Assembly (NCBI GenBank): GCA_015978205.1
Contig: JADWMM010000002.1
Coordinates: 1-64,000 of the forward strand
DNA: 64,000 bases
Reading direction: 5' to 3'
Source: Alkaliphilus sp. NP8
GTDB taxonomy: Bacteria; Bacillota; Clostridia; Peptostreptococcales; Natronincolaceae
Below the pieces are notes generated by a model. That model was not told the DNA's origin. It ran no database searches and was given only the letters and a program-made list of their open reading frames with translations. A program made the translations under genes and the position numbers. Shown piece by piece: positions 12,833 through 23,700 of the stretch (positions are counted from its first letter, which is position 1; the number at the start of each line of letters is the position of its first letter).

Positions 12833-14329
12833 TTACTGGATCATTAAAAGTTCAGCAGCAGCTCTGCTAGCTAGTTCTAATATAGATCCCGGTAAAATTC
12901 CTAAAATTATCACGCCTGCAGCCAGCATAATAAGAGCTATTTTCTGTGGCAAAGCTGGATCTCGCAAGTCTTTCTCCGGTGCCGGTTCAAAGTATGCGAT
13001 CCTAATAATCGGTAGAAGATAAGCAGCACAAAGCACACTCCCCACGATAATTACAATTGCCGCAAGAATATTTCCAGACTCTAAACTACCAAGAAGCAAG
13101 TACCATTTCCCAACAAAACCAGAAAATAGTGGTATACCTATAAGACCTAAAATTCCGATCGTAAAAACTCCCATGGTTATAGGCATCTTTCGCCCAACAC
13201 CAGCTAGGTCACTAATTTTTTTCTTTCCAGTAGCAGCAATCATAGTACCTGCTGCCAAGAATAATGATGACTTGATTAATGCATGACTAAATAAGTAAAA
13301 TAATGTTCCTGTCAAACCTTTTGTATTCATTAATCCTAAGCCTAAGAAAAGATAACCTATTTGTGCAACGGTAGAATAAGCTAATCTTCTCTTTAATTCA
13401 TTCTGTGTAAGAGCAAATAAAGAACCAGCAATAATGGCAATCATACCTGCTAATACCAATATTTTGTGCATATTAAATTGTTGCATTAAATTTTGACCAA
13501 ACACAGTGTACATAAACTTTAAAAAACAAATTATATAACCTTTGACAGCCAGTCCGGACAAAATAGCACTAGCTGGCGTTGGAGCATTTGAATGAGCATC
13601 TGGTAGCCAAACATGTACTGGAAAAAGAGCTGATTTAACTCCAAATCCAATCAATACAAAACTCATTGCTAGCCATATGGCATGAGGACTATTCTGCCAA
13701 ACTTGAACCATTTCCTGATGAGCAAACCCCATATTTAAATAGCCAGTTATATTAAGTATAAAACCAATCCCACCAAGCACAAAGGTGGAACCTAAAGTTG
13801 CTAATATTAGATACTTAAATGCAGCTTCAGAAGCTCGAGGATTGCTATTAGCACTTACCAAACCACAACAGCTTAAAGTAGCCACTTCAACCAATACAAA
13901 AACATTAAAGAGGTCATTTGTTAGGGCCATTCCTACCATAGCGCCACCAAGTAGTAATAAGAGCACATAGAACCGAGTCACTCGCTCTTTAGCTCCCACC
14001 TCTTTAGTAAGGTTACCCTTTGCAAATAATGCAACAGGCAAATTAATACAAGTTACAACAATCATAAAAAAAGCTCCCAGGCTATCTACTTTTAACTCTA
14101 TACCCCACGGAGCCGCCCAACCCCCCATATTATAAATGATGGGAGTACCATTTTGTAATAAAACCACGGACGCCAAATATCCTGCACCTAGAAGCCACAA
14201 AGTCTCAGTAGAGATGACTACCCCCTCTACTAGCTTCATACGACGAGAAAATGTTGGTAAAATAAAAGCTATAAACAAAGGGATAATGATAACAAATATT
14301 GGTAAGTTAGTTGTAATGGCAGATATCAT
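12833..14329 (-). CDS. mrpD: Na+/H+ antiporter subunit MrpD/MnhD
   Basis: VFVLVEVATLSCCGLV, GFGVKSALFPVHVWLPDAHSNAPTPASAILSGL. Confidence 0.92.
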   Translation of the reverse strand: MISAITTNLPIFVIIIPLFIAFILPTFSRRMKLVEGVVISTETLWLLGAGYLASVVLLQNGTPIIYNMGGWAAPWGIELKVDSLGAFFMIVVTCINLPVALFAKGNLTKEVGAKERVTRFYVLLLLLGGAMVGMALTNDLFNVFVLVEVATLSCCGLVSANSNPRASEAAFKYLILATLGSTFVLGGIGFILNITGYLNMGFAHQEMVQVWQNSPHAIWLAMSFVLIGFGVKSALFPVHVWLPDAHSNAPTPASAILSGLAVKGYIICFLKFMYTVFGQNLMQQFNMHKILVLAGMIAIIAGSLFALTQNELKRRLAYSTVAQIGYLFLGLGLMNTKGLTGTLFYLFSHALIKSSLFLAAGTMIAATGKKKISDLAGVGRKMPITMGVFTIGILGLIGIPLFSGFVGKWYLLLGSLESGNILAAIVIIVGSVLCAAYLLPIIRIAYFEPAPEKDLRDPALPQKIALIMLAAGVIILGILPGSILELASRAAAELLMIQ

Positions 14330-14709
14330 TCTTTCGTCACCTCGTTTCTCATTTCCGCTATTTTAAGAGCATCAACAGTTCCATATGATTTATATAATCG
14401 AATAATAAGAGCTAAAGCAAAAGCAGTTACACTTACACTAACAACTATTCCAGTCAACATTAAAGCTGAAGGCAATGGATTGATATAAGCCAGATCAGAA
14501 TGAGCGCTATTAAGAACAGGTTCAACTGCACCTCTAATATTTCCACTGCTAATAAACATCAGAAAGATAGCACTTTCCATAATATTAATTCCAATTAGCT
14601 TCTTAAATAAATTAGATTTCGTTATCACAATAAGAGCTCCAATAGCAAATAAAAAAACAGCAATTGTGTATGGATAGTTTACTATTAGTTTTTCAAGTAA
14701 TATCTTCAC
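14326..14709 (-). CDS. mrpC: Na+/H+ antiporter subunit MrpC (NuoK-like)
   Basis: Size, TM pattern; NPLPSALMLTGIVVSVSVTAFALALI. Confidence 0.93.
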   Translation of the reverse strand: MKILLEKLIVNYPYTIAVFLFAIGALIVITKSNLFKKLIGINIMESAIFLMFISSGNIRGAVEPVLNSAHSDLAYINPLPSALMLTGIVVSVSVTAFALALIIRLYKSYGTVDALKIAEMRNEVTKE

Positions 14710-15131
14710 GAGTCTGCTCCTTCCATTGTAAAAAATAAAATTAATAAGGTATTGGCTACCCTAATACCAACACCAAGACCAAGAAGACCAATAAGTCCTC
14801 CAGAAGTAAGAGTTCCCGGTATTCCAAGATCAATACCTGCCAATTTATTTGCCAAAAAAGGAGCTCCATTGATGATTCCTATCATTCCTATAATCCCATA
14901 AAAAAGAGTACCATAGCTCTCTATGCAAAAAAGAACTTTTTCTGGAAACTTCTTTTTACCTTTTTTTAAACCATAAATAGTAGAGAATACTATAGCAGCA
15001 AGTCCTAATATAATACCTCCTGCAAAGGATCCTCCCGCTGCCGAAGCACCATGAAGAATTACATAAAAGCCATATATGCATATAAAAGGTATAATTATAG
15101 CAGCTATTCGCTTAAAAATGAAATCTCTCAT
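14706..15131 (-). CDS. mrpB: Na+/H+ antiporter subunit MrpB/MnhB
   Basis: FYVILHGASAAGGSFAGGIILGLA; MnhB family. Confidence 0.9.
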   Translation of the reverse strand: MRDFIFKRIAAIIIPFICIYGFYVILHGASAAGGSFAGGIILGLAAIVFSTIYGLKKGKKKFPEKVLFCIESYGTLFYGIIGMIGIINGAPFLANKLAGIDLGIPGTLTSGGLIGLLGLGVGIRVANTLLILFFTMEGADS

Positions 15132-15424
15132 TCGTCGACCTCCTCTTTTTTGAATGGCTTTAAGGTAACAACTACAGCCAATGTTGCAGTAAATAAAACA
15201 ATTGTCTCAAACATAGTATCATATGCTCTGTAATCAAACACAATTCCTGTTACCATATTTAGAGTTCCAGTATCATCTAAAGATTCGTTGATATATCGTT
15301 CCGATACCTGATTATGAATAGGATTATCGTCCATGCCATAAGGAGGAAGCTCAGCTACTGCAAGCAATATTCCAAAGGTTGTCAATAAAACTATTAAAAG
15401 TACCAGTATATTCTTTATCTTCAC
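15128..15424 (-). CDS. MbhE-like subunit (detached part of MrpA C-terminus)
   Basis: 98 aa; YRAYDTMFETIVLFTATLAVVVTLKP; position between DUF4040-like gene and mrpB. Confidence 0.75.
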   Translation of the reverse strand: MKIKNILVLLIVLLTTFGILLAVAELPPYGMDDNPIHNQVSERYINESLDDTGTLNMVTGIVFDYRAYDTMFETIVLFTATLAVVVTLKPFKKEEVDE

Positions 15425-15678
15425 TACTCTTCCTCCTTTCTATTTGTACGAAAAACAACTAACATCATCAAAATAGTCACGCAAATTCCTGCTGCTGCTT
15501 CCGTAATAGCAATATCCGGAGTGTTCATCTGTAGCCAAACTAATGCCATAATCAAACTATATACACCATAAACAATAACTGCATGTAGTAGATCCTTAAT
15601 AAAATATATAGCTAAAGATGCTACAACCAGGATAAAAAGAAGAACCATAATCCAATAATCAGCAACTATAAGTTCCAT
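15424..15678 (-). CDS. MbhD/DUF4040-like subunit (detached part of MrpA C-terminus)
   Basis: 84 aa; LLHAVIVYGVYSLIMALVWLQMNTPDIAITEAAAG. Confidence 0.82.
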   Translation of the reverse strand: MELIVADYWIMVLLFILVVASLAIYFIKDLLHAVIVYGVYSLIMALVWLQMNTPDIAITEAAAGICVTILMMLVVFRTNRKEEE

Positions 15679-15682
15679 AATA

Positions 15683-15994
15683 TTACTCCTTTCTCATCCT
15701 TGTAGTTTTCGTAGGATTTATTCCGCACATTACAGCTGCTTTAGCTATCAAATGTGACATAGTAGGATTAATAATCCAAAACAATACTAAAATAAATATA
15801 AGTTTAAATCTCAAAATCCAAGTAGGGCTAAGTAATAAAAGTCCAATTCCCATGAGTCCCACGCCAAGAGTATCCCCTACACCTACTCCATGCATTCGAG
15901 TGTACGGATCTGGAAACTTAAATAATCCTAGGGTTCCAAACGCAAAGGCTAAAAATGACCCAATAAAACAAATAGTAACTATACCTTCAATCAT
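15683..15994 (-). CDS. mrpG: Na+/H+ antiporter subunit MrpG
   Basis: GTLGLFKFPDPYTRMHGVGVGDTLGVGL. Confidence 0.93.
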   Translation of the reverse strand: MIEGIVTICFIGSFLAFAFGTLGLFKFPDPYTRMHGVGVGDTLGVGLMGIGLLLLSPTWILRFKLIFILVLFWIINPTMSHLIAKAAVMCGINPTKTTRMRKE

Positions 15995-15995
15995 T

Positions 15996-16298
15996 TCAAG
16001 ACACGTCCTCTCTATCGTCTTGTAGTTCTTTTAATTTTGGCATCTTAAACTCCCAAACACTAGAAGTAAGTACCTTAATTATCCATAGTCCTCCTATAAA
16101 CCCACACAGCATAAAAACAAAAGCTGCATCAATAAACCCATACTGATCTGTGTAAAAAGCTAGTAATAAAATAATCATACTTACCTTACTAGTAATAGCA
16201 TTTACAGCAATGAATCGATCAATCACAGTCGATCCGATGACTGCTTTTAATAAAGCTAATAAAATTAGAATTGTAAATCCTATCATTATCAACAACAT
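15996..16298 (-). CDS. mrpF: Na+/H+ antiporter subunit MrpF
   Basis: GSTVIDRFIAVNAITSKV. Confidence 0.92.
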   Translation of the reverse strand: MLLIMIGFTILILLALLKAVIGSTVIDRFIAVNAITSKVSMIILLLAFYTDQYGFIDAAFVFMLCGFIGGLWIIKVLTSSVWEFKMPKLKELQDDREDVS

Positions 16299-16798
16299 GG
16301 AGTTTTCCTCCTCTGCACCAATGTTTCTAAATTCTTAATTTCAGTAATAATCCTCCAGTCGTACAAAGCTGCTCCAGTTTCTCTTGTAAGCGCATGCACA
16401 GTAAATTTATTAGTTTCTGGATTAAAGTCAACAGTTATCGTGCCAGGAGTAATGGTTATACAGTTAGCCAAAAGCACTCTTCCCCATTCACTTTTTATGT
16501 CAGGTTCCAACTCCAAAAATATTGAACCTGCTGATAGATCAGAAAACAGCAATATTTTAATTACATCTATGTTAGACTTAATCACATATCCTACTAGCAT
16601 TATAATACAACGACCAAAATGCAGTAACTCTTTAGGGGATAATATACTAGGTAGCTTTGGGTTAAGATCTTTCCAAAACCAAACAGTAAGTAGAGAAACA
16701 AATATTCCAACAATAATATGCTGTAGATCTACTATTCCTGAAATCACTATCCAAAATATAAATAAAAAAGAAAATAAAATGAATGATTTCTTATCCAT
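16289..16798 (-). CDS. mrpE: Na+/H+ antiporter subunit MrpE
   Basis: LANCITITPGTITVDF motif; start reassigned to MDKKSF at 16798, preceded by AGGAGG (ORF track gives 16849). Confidence 0.9.
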   Translation of the reverse strand: MDKKSFILFSFLFIFWIVISGIVDLQHIIVGIFVSLLTVWFWKDLNPKLPSILSPKELLHFGRCIIMLVGYVIKSNIDVIKILLFSDLSAGSIFLELEPDIKSEWGRVLLANCITITPGTITVDFNPETNKFTVHALTRETGAALYDWRIITEIKNLETLVQRRKTPCC

Positions 16799-16916
16799 AA
16801 CAAACCTCCTATTTAAAGTTTTTGTAAACATAAAAAAAAGCATTAACAAAGTCTAAATCGATAATGCCCAACACCTGAAGCACCCCTATTAATATTACTT
16901 CAAACATATAATATGT

Positions 16917-16957
16917 GATTATAACACAAAATCCAATATGATTATAACACAAAATCC
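16917..16957. repeat. Tandem repeat GATTATAACACAAAATCC x2, 23-bp period, upstream of mrp operon
   Basis: Identical 18-mers at 16917-16934 and 16940-16957; minus strand contains GTGTTATAAT twice. Confidence 0.75.
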
Positions 16958-17113
16958 GATTAAATTAAACAATATTTTCACAAAATAAACCACGGAATTT
17001 TTTAATCTTAAAACACAAAGTTATTTACAAATTCTAAACTTAGGTTTGAGTAAAATAAAATTTTCTTCCCATTTTTATTTTACTCTTCCTAAATTTATTT
17101 TACAACAACATTA

Positions 17114-17695
17114 TTATTTTATCTTTCTACTTCCAGGCTTAACAACATCTAATTTTCCTTCTTTACATATTGGGCAATTTTCTGGTTCGTAAGATATAAC
17201 TTCTATTGTTAAAGCTGCTCTTAACTTTGTGCCAAAGTCAATTGTACCATTACTTCTATCTACTAATACAGATACACCTACAACTTCTCCTCCTTGAGAC
17301 TCTACTACTTCCATTACTTCTTTTACAGATCCGCCTGTTGTTATTACATCTTCTGCAATTAATACTCTCGCTCCTTTAGGAATCTTAAACCCACGTCTAA
17401 GAGTCATTTCTCCATATTCTCTTTCTGCAAATAGATTTTTTACTCCTAACTGCCTCGCCATTTCGTATGCTATTATAACTCCACCCATTGCTGGTCCTAC
17501 TACCATGTCAATTTTATCATTTTTAAACTCTTCTGCTAAGCCTTTAGATATTTCTGCTGTAAATTCTGGGTACTGTAATATCTGTGCACATTGCATATAT
17601 TGATTACTATGTCTTCCTGAAGTTAATAGAAAATGTCCATTTAATAATACATCAGCTTCCTTTAATATTTCAATTACTCTCTCTGTATTTATCAT
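17114..17695 (-). CDS. pyrE: Orotate phosphoribosyltransferase
   Basis: VLIAEDVITTGGSVKE PRPP motif; operon context. Confidence 0.96.
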   Translation of the reverse strand: MINTERVIEILKEADVLLNGHFLLTSGRHSNQYMQCAQILQYPEFTAEISKGLAEEFKNDKIDMVVGPAMGGVIIAYEMARQLGVKNLFAEREYGEMTLRRGFKIPKGARVLIAEDVITTGGSVKEVMEVVESQGGEVVGVSVLVDRSNGTIDFGTKLRAALTIEVISYEPENCPICKEGKLDVVKPGSRKIK

Positions 17696-17742
17696 TATAA
17701 TTCCTCCCTTTTATTCGTTGTGTGTATTTTTTATTAATTATA

Positions 17743-18654
17743 TTACAGTAATTTGCCACGAATATCATCTAAATTTTCCACATTATATTTATCCATATAT
17801 TCTTTAACTTCATCTATAACATCTATAGTGGCAGTTGGATTATTAAAATTTGCAGTGCCTACTGCAACTGCACTAGCCCCTGCTAATATAAACTCTACTG
17901 CATCTTCTCCATTTGCAATACCACCCATTCCAATAATAGGTACATCTACTGCATTTGCTACTTGGTAAACCATTCTAAGAGCTACTGGTTTAATAGCAGG
18001 ACCTGAAAGTCCACCTACTGTATTAGCTAATATTGGCTTTCTTTTATGAATATCTATTGCCATTCCAAGTAAAGTATTAATTAGAGATAGTGCATCTGCT
18101 CCTCCTCTTACTGCTGCCTTTGCAATTGCTACTATATCTGTAACATTTGGTGTTAGTTTTACTATTAACGGCTGTTTTGCTACTTTCTTAACTGCTTTTG
18201 TAACTTCTTCTACCATTGCTGGATCTGTTCCAAAATTTACTCCTCCAGCTTTTACATTTGGACAGGATATATTAAGCTCTATTAAATCAATATCTGCTTT
18301 GATTAATTTTTTTGCTACTTCACAGTAATCTTCTATGCTTTTTCCTGCTATATTTACAATAATTTTAGTATCGAACTGTCTTAAGAAAGGTATATCCTTT
18401 TCTATAAATTCATCTACTCCTGGATTTTGAAGACCTACACTGTTTAGCATGCCACCATATGTTTCTGCAATTCTTGGAGTAGGGTTTCCGTCCCAAGGCT
18501 CCTTTGCTACTCCTTTAACTACTACAGCTCCTAGCTTGTTTAAATCCACATATTCTCCATACTCTCTTCCAGATCCAAATGTTCCAGAGGCTGTCATTAC
18601 AGGATTTTTCAATTCTACTTCTGCTATATTTACTTTTATATTAGGATTAGTCAT
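17743..18654 (-). CDS. pyrD: Dihydroorotate dehydrogenase B (NAD+), catalytic subunit
   Basis: NPVMTASGTFGSGREY, ELNISCPNVK, GMGGIANGEDAVEF; likely start MTNPNIK overlapping pyrK stop (ORF track start 18690). Confidence 0.95.
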   Translation of the reverse strand: MTNPNIKVNIAEVELKNPVMTASGTFGSGREYGEYVDLNKLGAVVVKGVAKEPWDGNPTPRIAETYGGMLNSVGLQNPGVDEFIEKDIPFLRQFDTKIIVNIAGKSIEDYCEVAKKLIKADIDLIELNISCPNVKAGGVNFGTDPAMVEEVTKAVKKVAKQPLIVKLTPNVTDIVAIAKAAVRGGADALSLINTLLGMAIDIHKRKPILANTVGGLSGPAIKPVALRMVYQVANAVDVPIIGMGGIANGEDAVEFILAGASAVAVGTANFNNPTATIDVIDEVKEYMDKYNVENLDDIRGKLL

Positions 18655-19414
18655 TCCACACAACCTCCTCACTATAAAATACAGGTCCATCTTTACATAC
18701 TTTTTTATTTTGTACTTCTTCTTTTTTCTTGGTCTTACAAGTACAACCTACACATGCTCCAATTCCACAAGCCATTCTTTCTTCCATAGAAACCTGAGCT
18801 TTGATTCCATTTTCTGTTGCATATTTAGCAATTGCTTTAAGCATTGGCTTTGGTCCACAGCTGTATATCATATCTGCTTTAAGATTTTTTTCTTTAAGAA
18901 TATCCCTAACATTACCTTTTATTCCTACGCTTCCATCTTCTGTAGCTACATACACCTTTGCTCCATACTCTTTAAATTCTTCTATCAATATTGGATTACT
19001 TCTAAATCCTAAATAAACTTCTATATTTCCCTTAAGCTGCTTTACTAGTTCCACTAAAGGTGGAGCTCCAATTCCTCCACCTATTACAATATGATTTTCA
19101 GCTTCCTTTGGAATATTAAATCCATTTCCTAAAGGCCCTAGTACTTTTACTTCATCACCTATTTTCATCTCTGATAATGCTTTTGTACCTTTTCCAACAA
19201 CTGCATAAACAATGGTTAAAACATTTTTCTCTTTATTAATTTGGCTTATACTAATAGGTCTTGGTAGTAATGAACCTGAACTATTAGTATACATATTTAC
19301 AAATTGACCTGCCTTTGCACTTTCTACTATTTCTTTAAAAAGTAAATCTATTTTATATATTCCTGGTGAAATTTCTACATTATCTACTATTTTGACTTTA
19401 TGAGTTTGCTTCAT
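18647..19414 (-). CDS. pyrK: Dihydroorotate dehydrogenase electron transfer subunit
   Basis: RPISISQIN flavin motif; C-terminal MACGIGACVGCTC 2Fe-2S motif. Confidence 0.95.
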   Translation of the reverse strand: MKQTHKVKIVDNVEISPGIYKIDLLFKEIVESAKAGQFVNMYTNSSGSLLPRPISISQINKEKNVLTIVYAVVGKGTKALSEMKIGDEVKVLGPLGNGFNIPKEAENHIVIGGGIGAPPLVELVKQLKGNIEVYLGFRSNPILIEEFKEYGAKVYVATEDGSVGIKGNVRDILKEKNLKADMIYSCGPKPMLKAIAKYATENGIKAQVSMEERMACGIGACVGCTCKTKKKEEVQNKKVCKDGPVFYSEEVVWND

Positions 19415-22400
19415 TATTCCACCCCCAAGTTAATCATTTCTAAGCTTTCCATAGATATATTAGACTCTAATACTTTCAATAAAGCTGCTACTGTATCTAA
19501 CGATGTTATTACTCCAATAGATGATTCTACAGCTGCTCTACGAATTTTAAATCCATCTCGCTTTGTATCATTTCCTTTAGTTGGTGTATTCACAATTAAA
19601 TCTACTTCTCCACTTTGTATTATATCTAGTATATTTGGTTTTTCTTCTCCTATTTTGTTTACACTTTCTACTGCTATTCCATTACTTTCTAGATACTTTG
19701 CTGTACCCTGTGTTGCCATAAATTTATATCCTTTTTTAGCAAAGTTCTTCGCTAAAGGTAAAAATTCTTCTTTATCTATATCTTTTAATGTTACTAAAAC
19801 TTTGCCATTTTCTTTTAAAATAGGAATCTTTGCAGCTAAACAACCTTTGTATAAAGCTTCTATCCAGTCTTTTCCTACACCTAGAACCTCTCCAGTAGAT
19901 CTCATTTCTGGTCCTAAGCTTACTTCTACTTTAGGTAGTTTTTCCGTAGAGAATACTGGCACTTTTACTCCTACAATATCTGATTCTTTATATAATCCAG
20001 TTCCATAACCTAAATCTTTTATTTTCTCTCCTAACATTACTCTAGTTGCTAAAGCTACAATAGGAACTTCTGTTACCTTACTTATATATGGTACAGTTCT
20101 ACTAGATCTTGGGTTTACTTCTATTATATAAAGCTCATTTTTAAATTCGATAAACTGTATGTTGATCATTCCGTTAACTTTTAGTCCTAAAGCAATCTTC
20201 TTTGTATAATCTTCTATTTTTTCTTTTATTTCTTTTGATATATTCGGACTTGGATATATAGATATACTATCTCCAGAGTGAACTCCAGCTCTTTCTAGAT
20301 GTTCCATAATTCCTGGAATTAATATTTCCTCTCCATCGCATAAAGCATCTACTTCTATTTCTCTTCCTATTAAATATCTATCTATAAGAACTGGGTTTTT
20401 CTTATCTTTATTAAAAGCTTCTCCTAAATATTTTTTTAGTTCTTCCTCTTTAAATGTAATTTCCATACCTTGTCCACCAAGTACATAGGAAGGTCTTACT
20501 AACACTGGATAACCTAATTTCTCTGCTACATTTAAGCCTTCTTCTAAGTTCCAGACAGCTTTTCCTTTAGGTCTTTCAATATTTAAGCTTTCCATTAAAG
20601 CATCAAACTTCTCTCTGTCTTCTGCAGCATCAATCTGTTCTGGTTTAGTTCCTAATATTGGAATATTCATTTCTCTAAAGAATTTTGATAATTTGATTGC
20701 CGTCTGTCCACCAAACTGTAAGATTACACCGTCTGGATTTTCTTTTTCAACAATGTTTAACACATCTTCTTCTGTTAAAGGTTCAAAGTATAATTTATCT
20801 GATATATCAAAATCTGTACTTACGGTTTCCGGATTATTATTAACCATAATAGTTTCGATTCCTGCTCTTCTTAAAGCTAATACACTGTGTACACAGCAGT
20901 AGTCAAACTCAATTCCTTGCCCTATTCTAATAGGCCCTGATCCTATAACCATAACCTTTTTCTTATTAGATATATTTATTTCATCTTCTTTGTCGTAAGT
21001 TGAATAGTAGTAAGGAGATACGGCTTCAAACTCTCCACCACAAGTATCTACCATTTTATATACTGGGTTAATATTAAATTTATTTCTTAACTTGTAAATG
21101 TTCTGTGGACTACATCCAATTAAATCTGCTATTCCCTTATCTGAAAAACCTTGTTTCTTAAGTTTTCTTAACCATTCTTCATTTAAATCTTCTAATTTAG
21201 TTTCTTTTAATCTTTCCTCTTCTTCTACTATTCCTTTTATTTTCTCTACAAAGAATGGATCTACTCCAGTAATTTTACTTACCATGTCTACTCTATAATT
21301 TCTTCTAATCATTTCTGCTAAATCGAACAATCTTTCATCGTCTGGAACTTGAACCCTAGCTTTTAATTCATCTATACTTCGTTTTCTAGAGTTTTTATGT
21401 TCTAAAGAATACTGACCTATTTCTAAAGATCTGATTCCTTTTAACAGAGCTGCTTCAAAGTTATTTCCTATTGCCATAACTTCTCCAGTTGCCATCATCT
21501 TTGTTCCTAAGCTTTTGTTTGCTTCATGGAATTTATCAAAAGGCCATTTTGGTATTTTTATTACTACATAATCAAGAGTTGGTTCAAAACAAGCATATGT
21601 TTTTTTCGTTACTGCATTTTTAATTTGATCTAATCCATAGCCTAAAGCAATTTTAGTTGCGACCTTTGCTATTGGATACCCTGTTACCTTAGAAGCAAGA
21701 GCTGAAGACCTACTTAACCTTGGATTAATTTCTATAACTATATATTCAAAGCTTTCAGGATCTAATGCAAACTGTACATTACACCCTCCTTCTATTCCAA
21801 TTTCATTTATAATATCCATAGATGCACTTCTAAGCATTTGACACTCTTTATGTGAAAGAGTTTGAGAAGGAGCTACTACTATACTATCCCCTGTATGAAC
21901 ACCTACAGGATCCACATTTTCCATATTACACACAGCTATACAGTTTCCATAGCTGTCTCTTATAACTTCATATTCTATTTCTTTCCAGCCTTTAATACTT
22001 TTTTCAAGAAGTACCTGGCTAACTGGACTTAAGTGTAAACCTGATGCTAAAATCTCTTTTAGCTCTTCTTCTGTTTCTGCAATTCCACCACCAGCTCCAC
22101 CTAATGTATATGCTGGTCTTACTATTACTGGGTAACCTATTTGCATAGCAAATTCTAATCCATCTTCTAAATTTGTAACAATAGAACTTTCTATAATAGG
22201 CTGATTTATTTCCTCCATTAAGTTTTTAAATAACTCTCTGTCTTCTCCCTTTTTTATGGAGTTTATTGATGTTCCAATTACTTTTACATTATATTTATCT
22301 AAAATTCCCTTATCATCAAGCTCTACTGCTAGGTTTAGTCCTGTTTGACCTCCCATTCCTGCAATTAAACTATCTGGTCTTTCTTTTTCTATTATCTTTT

Positions 22401-22623
22401 CTACTACTTCTACCTTTAATGGTTCTATATATATTTTATCTGCTATTTCTCTATCCGTCATAATAGTAGCTGGATTACTATTTATTAATACAACTTCTAT
22501 TCCTTCTTCCTTTAAAGCTTGACAAGCCTGAGTCCCTGCGTAGTCAAACTCTGCTGCTTGCCCTATAGTTATTGGTCCTGATCCTATTACTAGTACTTTT
22601 TTTATGCTGTTGTCTTTTGGCAT
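19414..22623 (-). CDS. carB: Carbamoyl-phosphate synthase large subunit
   Basis: [20 protein letters not shown], second repeat [20 protein letters not shown]; 1069 aa. Confidence 0.98.
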   Translation of the reverse strand: MPKDNSIKKVLVIGSGPITIGQAAEFDYAGTQACQALKEEGIEVVLINSNPATIMTDREIADKIYIEPLKVEVVEKIIEKERPDSLIAGMGGQTGLNLAVELDDKGILDKYNVKVIGTSINSIKKGEDRELFKNLMEEINQPIIESSIVTNLEDGLEFAMQIGYPVIVRPAYTLGGAGGGIAETEEELKEILASGLHLSPVSQVLLEKSIKGWKEIEYEVIRDSYGNCIAVCNMENVDPVGVHTGDSIVVAPSQTLSHKECQMLRSASMDIINEIGIEGGCNVQFALDPESFEYIVIEINPRLSRSSALASKVTGYPIAKVATKIALGYGLDQIKNAVTKKTYACFEPTLDYVVIKIPKWPFDKFHEANKSLGTKMMATGEVMAIGNNFEAALLKGIRSLEIGQYSLEHKNSRKRSIDELKARVQVPDDERLFDLAEMIRRNYRVDMVSKITGVDPFFVEKIKGIVEEEERLKETKLEDLNEEWLRKLKKQGFSDKGIADLIGCSPQNIYKLRNKFNINPVYKMVDTCGGEFEAVSPYYYSTYDKEDEINISNKKKVMVIGSGPIRIGQGIEFDYCCVHSVLALRRAGIETIMVNNNPETVSTDFDISDKLYFEPLTEEDVLNIVEKENPDGVILQFGGQTAIKLSKFFREMNIPILGTKPEQIDAAEDREKFDALMESLNIERPKGKAVWNLEEGLNVAEKLGYPVLVRPSYVLGGQGMEITFKEEELKKYLGEAFNKDKKNPVLIDRYLIGREIEVDALCDGEEILIPGIMEHLERAGVHSGDSISIYPSPNISKEIKEKIEDYTKKIALGLKVNGMINIQFIEFKNELYIIEVNPRSSRTVPYISKVTEVPIVALATRVMLGEKIKDLGYGTGLYKESDIVGVKVPVFSTEKLPKVEVSLGPEMRSTGEVLGVGKDWIEALYKGCLAAKIPILKENGKVLVTLKDIDKEEFLPLAKNFAKKGYKFMATQGTAKYLESNGIAVESVNKIGEEKPNILDIIQSGEVDLIVNTPTKGNDTKRDGFKIRRAAVESSIGVITSLDTVAALLKVLESNISMESLEMINLGVE

Positions 22624-23687
22624 ACTTTTTCTCCTCCTGTCATTTCTAAAAATCTGTCAAATATATATTCTGTGCCGTTTGATCCTGGGCATGTTTCTGG
22701 ATTAAATTGTACGCTGAATATTGGCAGAGTTTTATGCTGCATTCCTTCAACTGTGCTATCGTTTAGATTTACATGCGTAACTATCATTTCTTTAGGTAAA
22801 TCTGATATTCCAACTACATATCCATGGTTTTGAGAAGTTATATAAACCTTATTAGTAATAAAATCTTTAACTGGATGGTTAGAGCCTCTGTGTCCAAATT
22901 TCAACTTAGAAGTATTTCCACCTAAGCTAAGTGCAAGGAGTTGATGTCCTAGACTGATTCCGAATATAGGTTTCTTCCCTATTAACTCCTTAATATTTTC
23001 TACAATATCTGTTAAGTCTTTTGGATCTCCTGGTCCATCAGATAAGAAGATTCCATCTGGATTAATACTTAAAATTTCATTTGGAGTTGCAGTTGCTGGA
23101 AATACAGTTAAGCGACAATTTCTTTTTTGAAAACTTCTTAAGATATTTGATTTAACACCTAAGTCTATTACTGCAATATGTTTACCTTCTCCTTTTATTT
23201 CATAAACAGCTTTACTTGTAACGGATTTAACTGGACTTTCATTATTAAATCCTTTTAATTTTTCTTTAACTTCTTCATCTGTTAATTCTGCTGTAGTAAT
23301 AATTCCTTTCATAGTCCCGTTATTTCTCAATATTTTAGTTAGCGCTCTCGTATCTATTCCTTGTAATCCCATTACTTTATTTTGTTTTAAATATCCATCT
23401 AAATCCATTTCACAGCGCCAATTACTTGGACTTTCACAAAACTCTCTTACTATTAAAGCTTTTACCTGAACTTTTTCCGACTCAATATCTTCTAAGTTAA
23501 TTCCATAGTTTCCTATTAAAGGATAAGTCATCGTAACTATCTGTCCAGAGCAGGATGGATCTGTCAATACCTCTTGATATCCTGTCATTCCTGTATTAAA
23601 AACTACTTCTCCAATACTTTCTCCTATATATCCAAAAGCTTTACCTTCTAAAATACTTCCGTTTTCCAGTATAAGTTTTGCTTTCAT
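22602..23687 (-). CDS. carA: Carbamoyl-phosphate synthase small subunit with substituted glutaminase catalytic residues
   Basis: CarA fold ([41 protein letters not shown]) but FGISLGHQ replaces GICLGHQ and VQFNPE replaces xHPE. Confidence 0.96.
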   Translation of the reverse strand: MKAKLILENGSILEGKAFGYIGESIGEVVFNTGMTGYQEVLTDPSCSGQIVTMTYPLIGNYGINLEDIESEKVQVKALIVREFCESPSNWRCEMDLDGYLKQNKVMGLQGIDTRALTKILRNNGTMKGIITTAELTDEEVKEKLKGFNNESPVKSVTSKAVYEIKGEGKHIAVIDLGVKSNILRSFQKRNCRLTVFPATATPNEILSINPDGIFLSDGPGDPKDLTDIVENIKELIGKKPIFGISLGHQLLALSLGGNTSKLKFGHRGSNHPVKDFITNKVYITSQNHGYVVGISDLPKEMIVTHVNLNDSTVEGMQHKTLPIFSVQFNPETCPGSNGTEYIFDRFLEMTGGEKVCQKTTA

Positions 23688-23700
23688 TTTAATGCCTCCC

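Noticed and set aside
17036-17096. Long AT-rich hairpin downstream of pyrE
   Set aside because: Imperfect stem without a clear T-run; probably an operon-end structure but not firm enough to list as a terminator.
18449-19012. 187-aa plus-strand ORF and other ORFs antisense to pyr genes (17753-17968, 18801-19016, 19400-20008, 20693-20902, 21098-21298, 22266-22463, 25210-25392)
   Set aside because: Opposite strand of conserved pyrD/K/carB/pyrC coding; no start signals or domains.
19414-22623. HTH-like segment [25 protein letters not shown] within CarB as a novel regulatory domain
   Set aside because: This lies in the normal CarB oligomerisation domain, so no fusion is needed to explain it.
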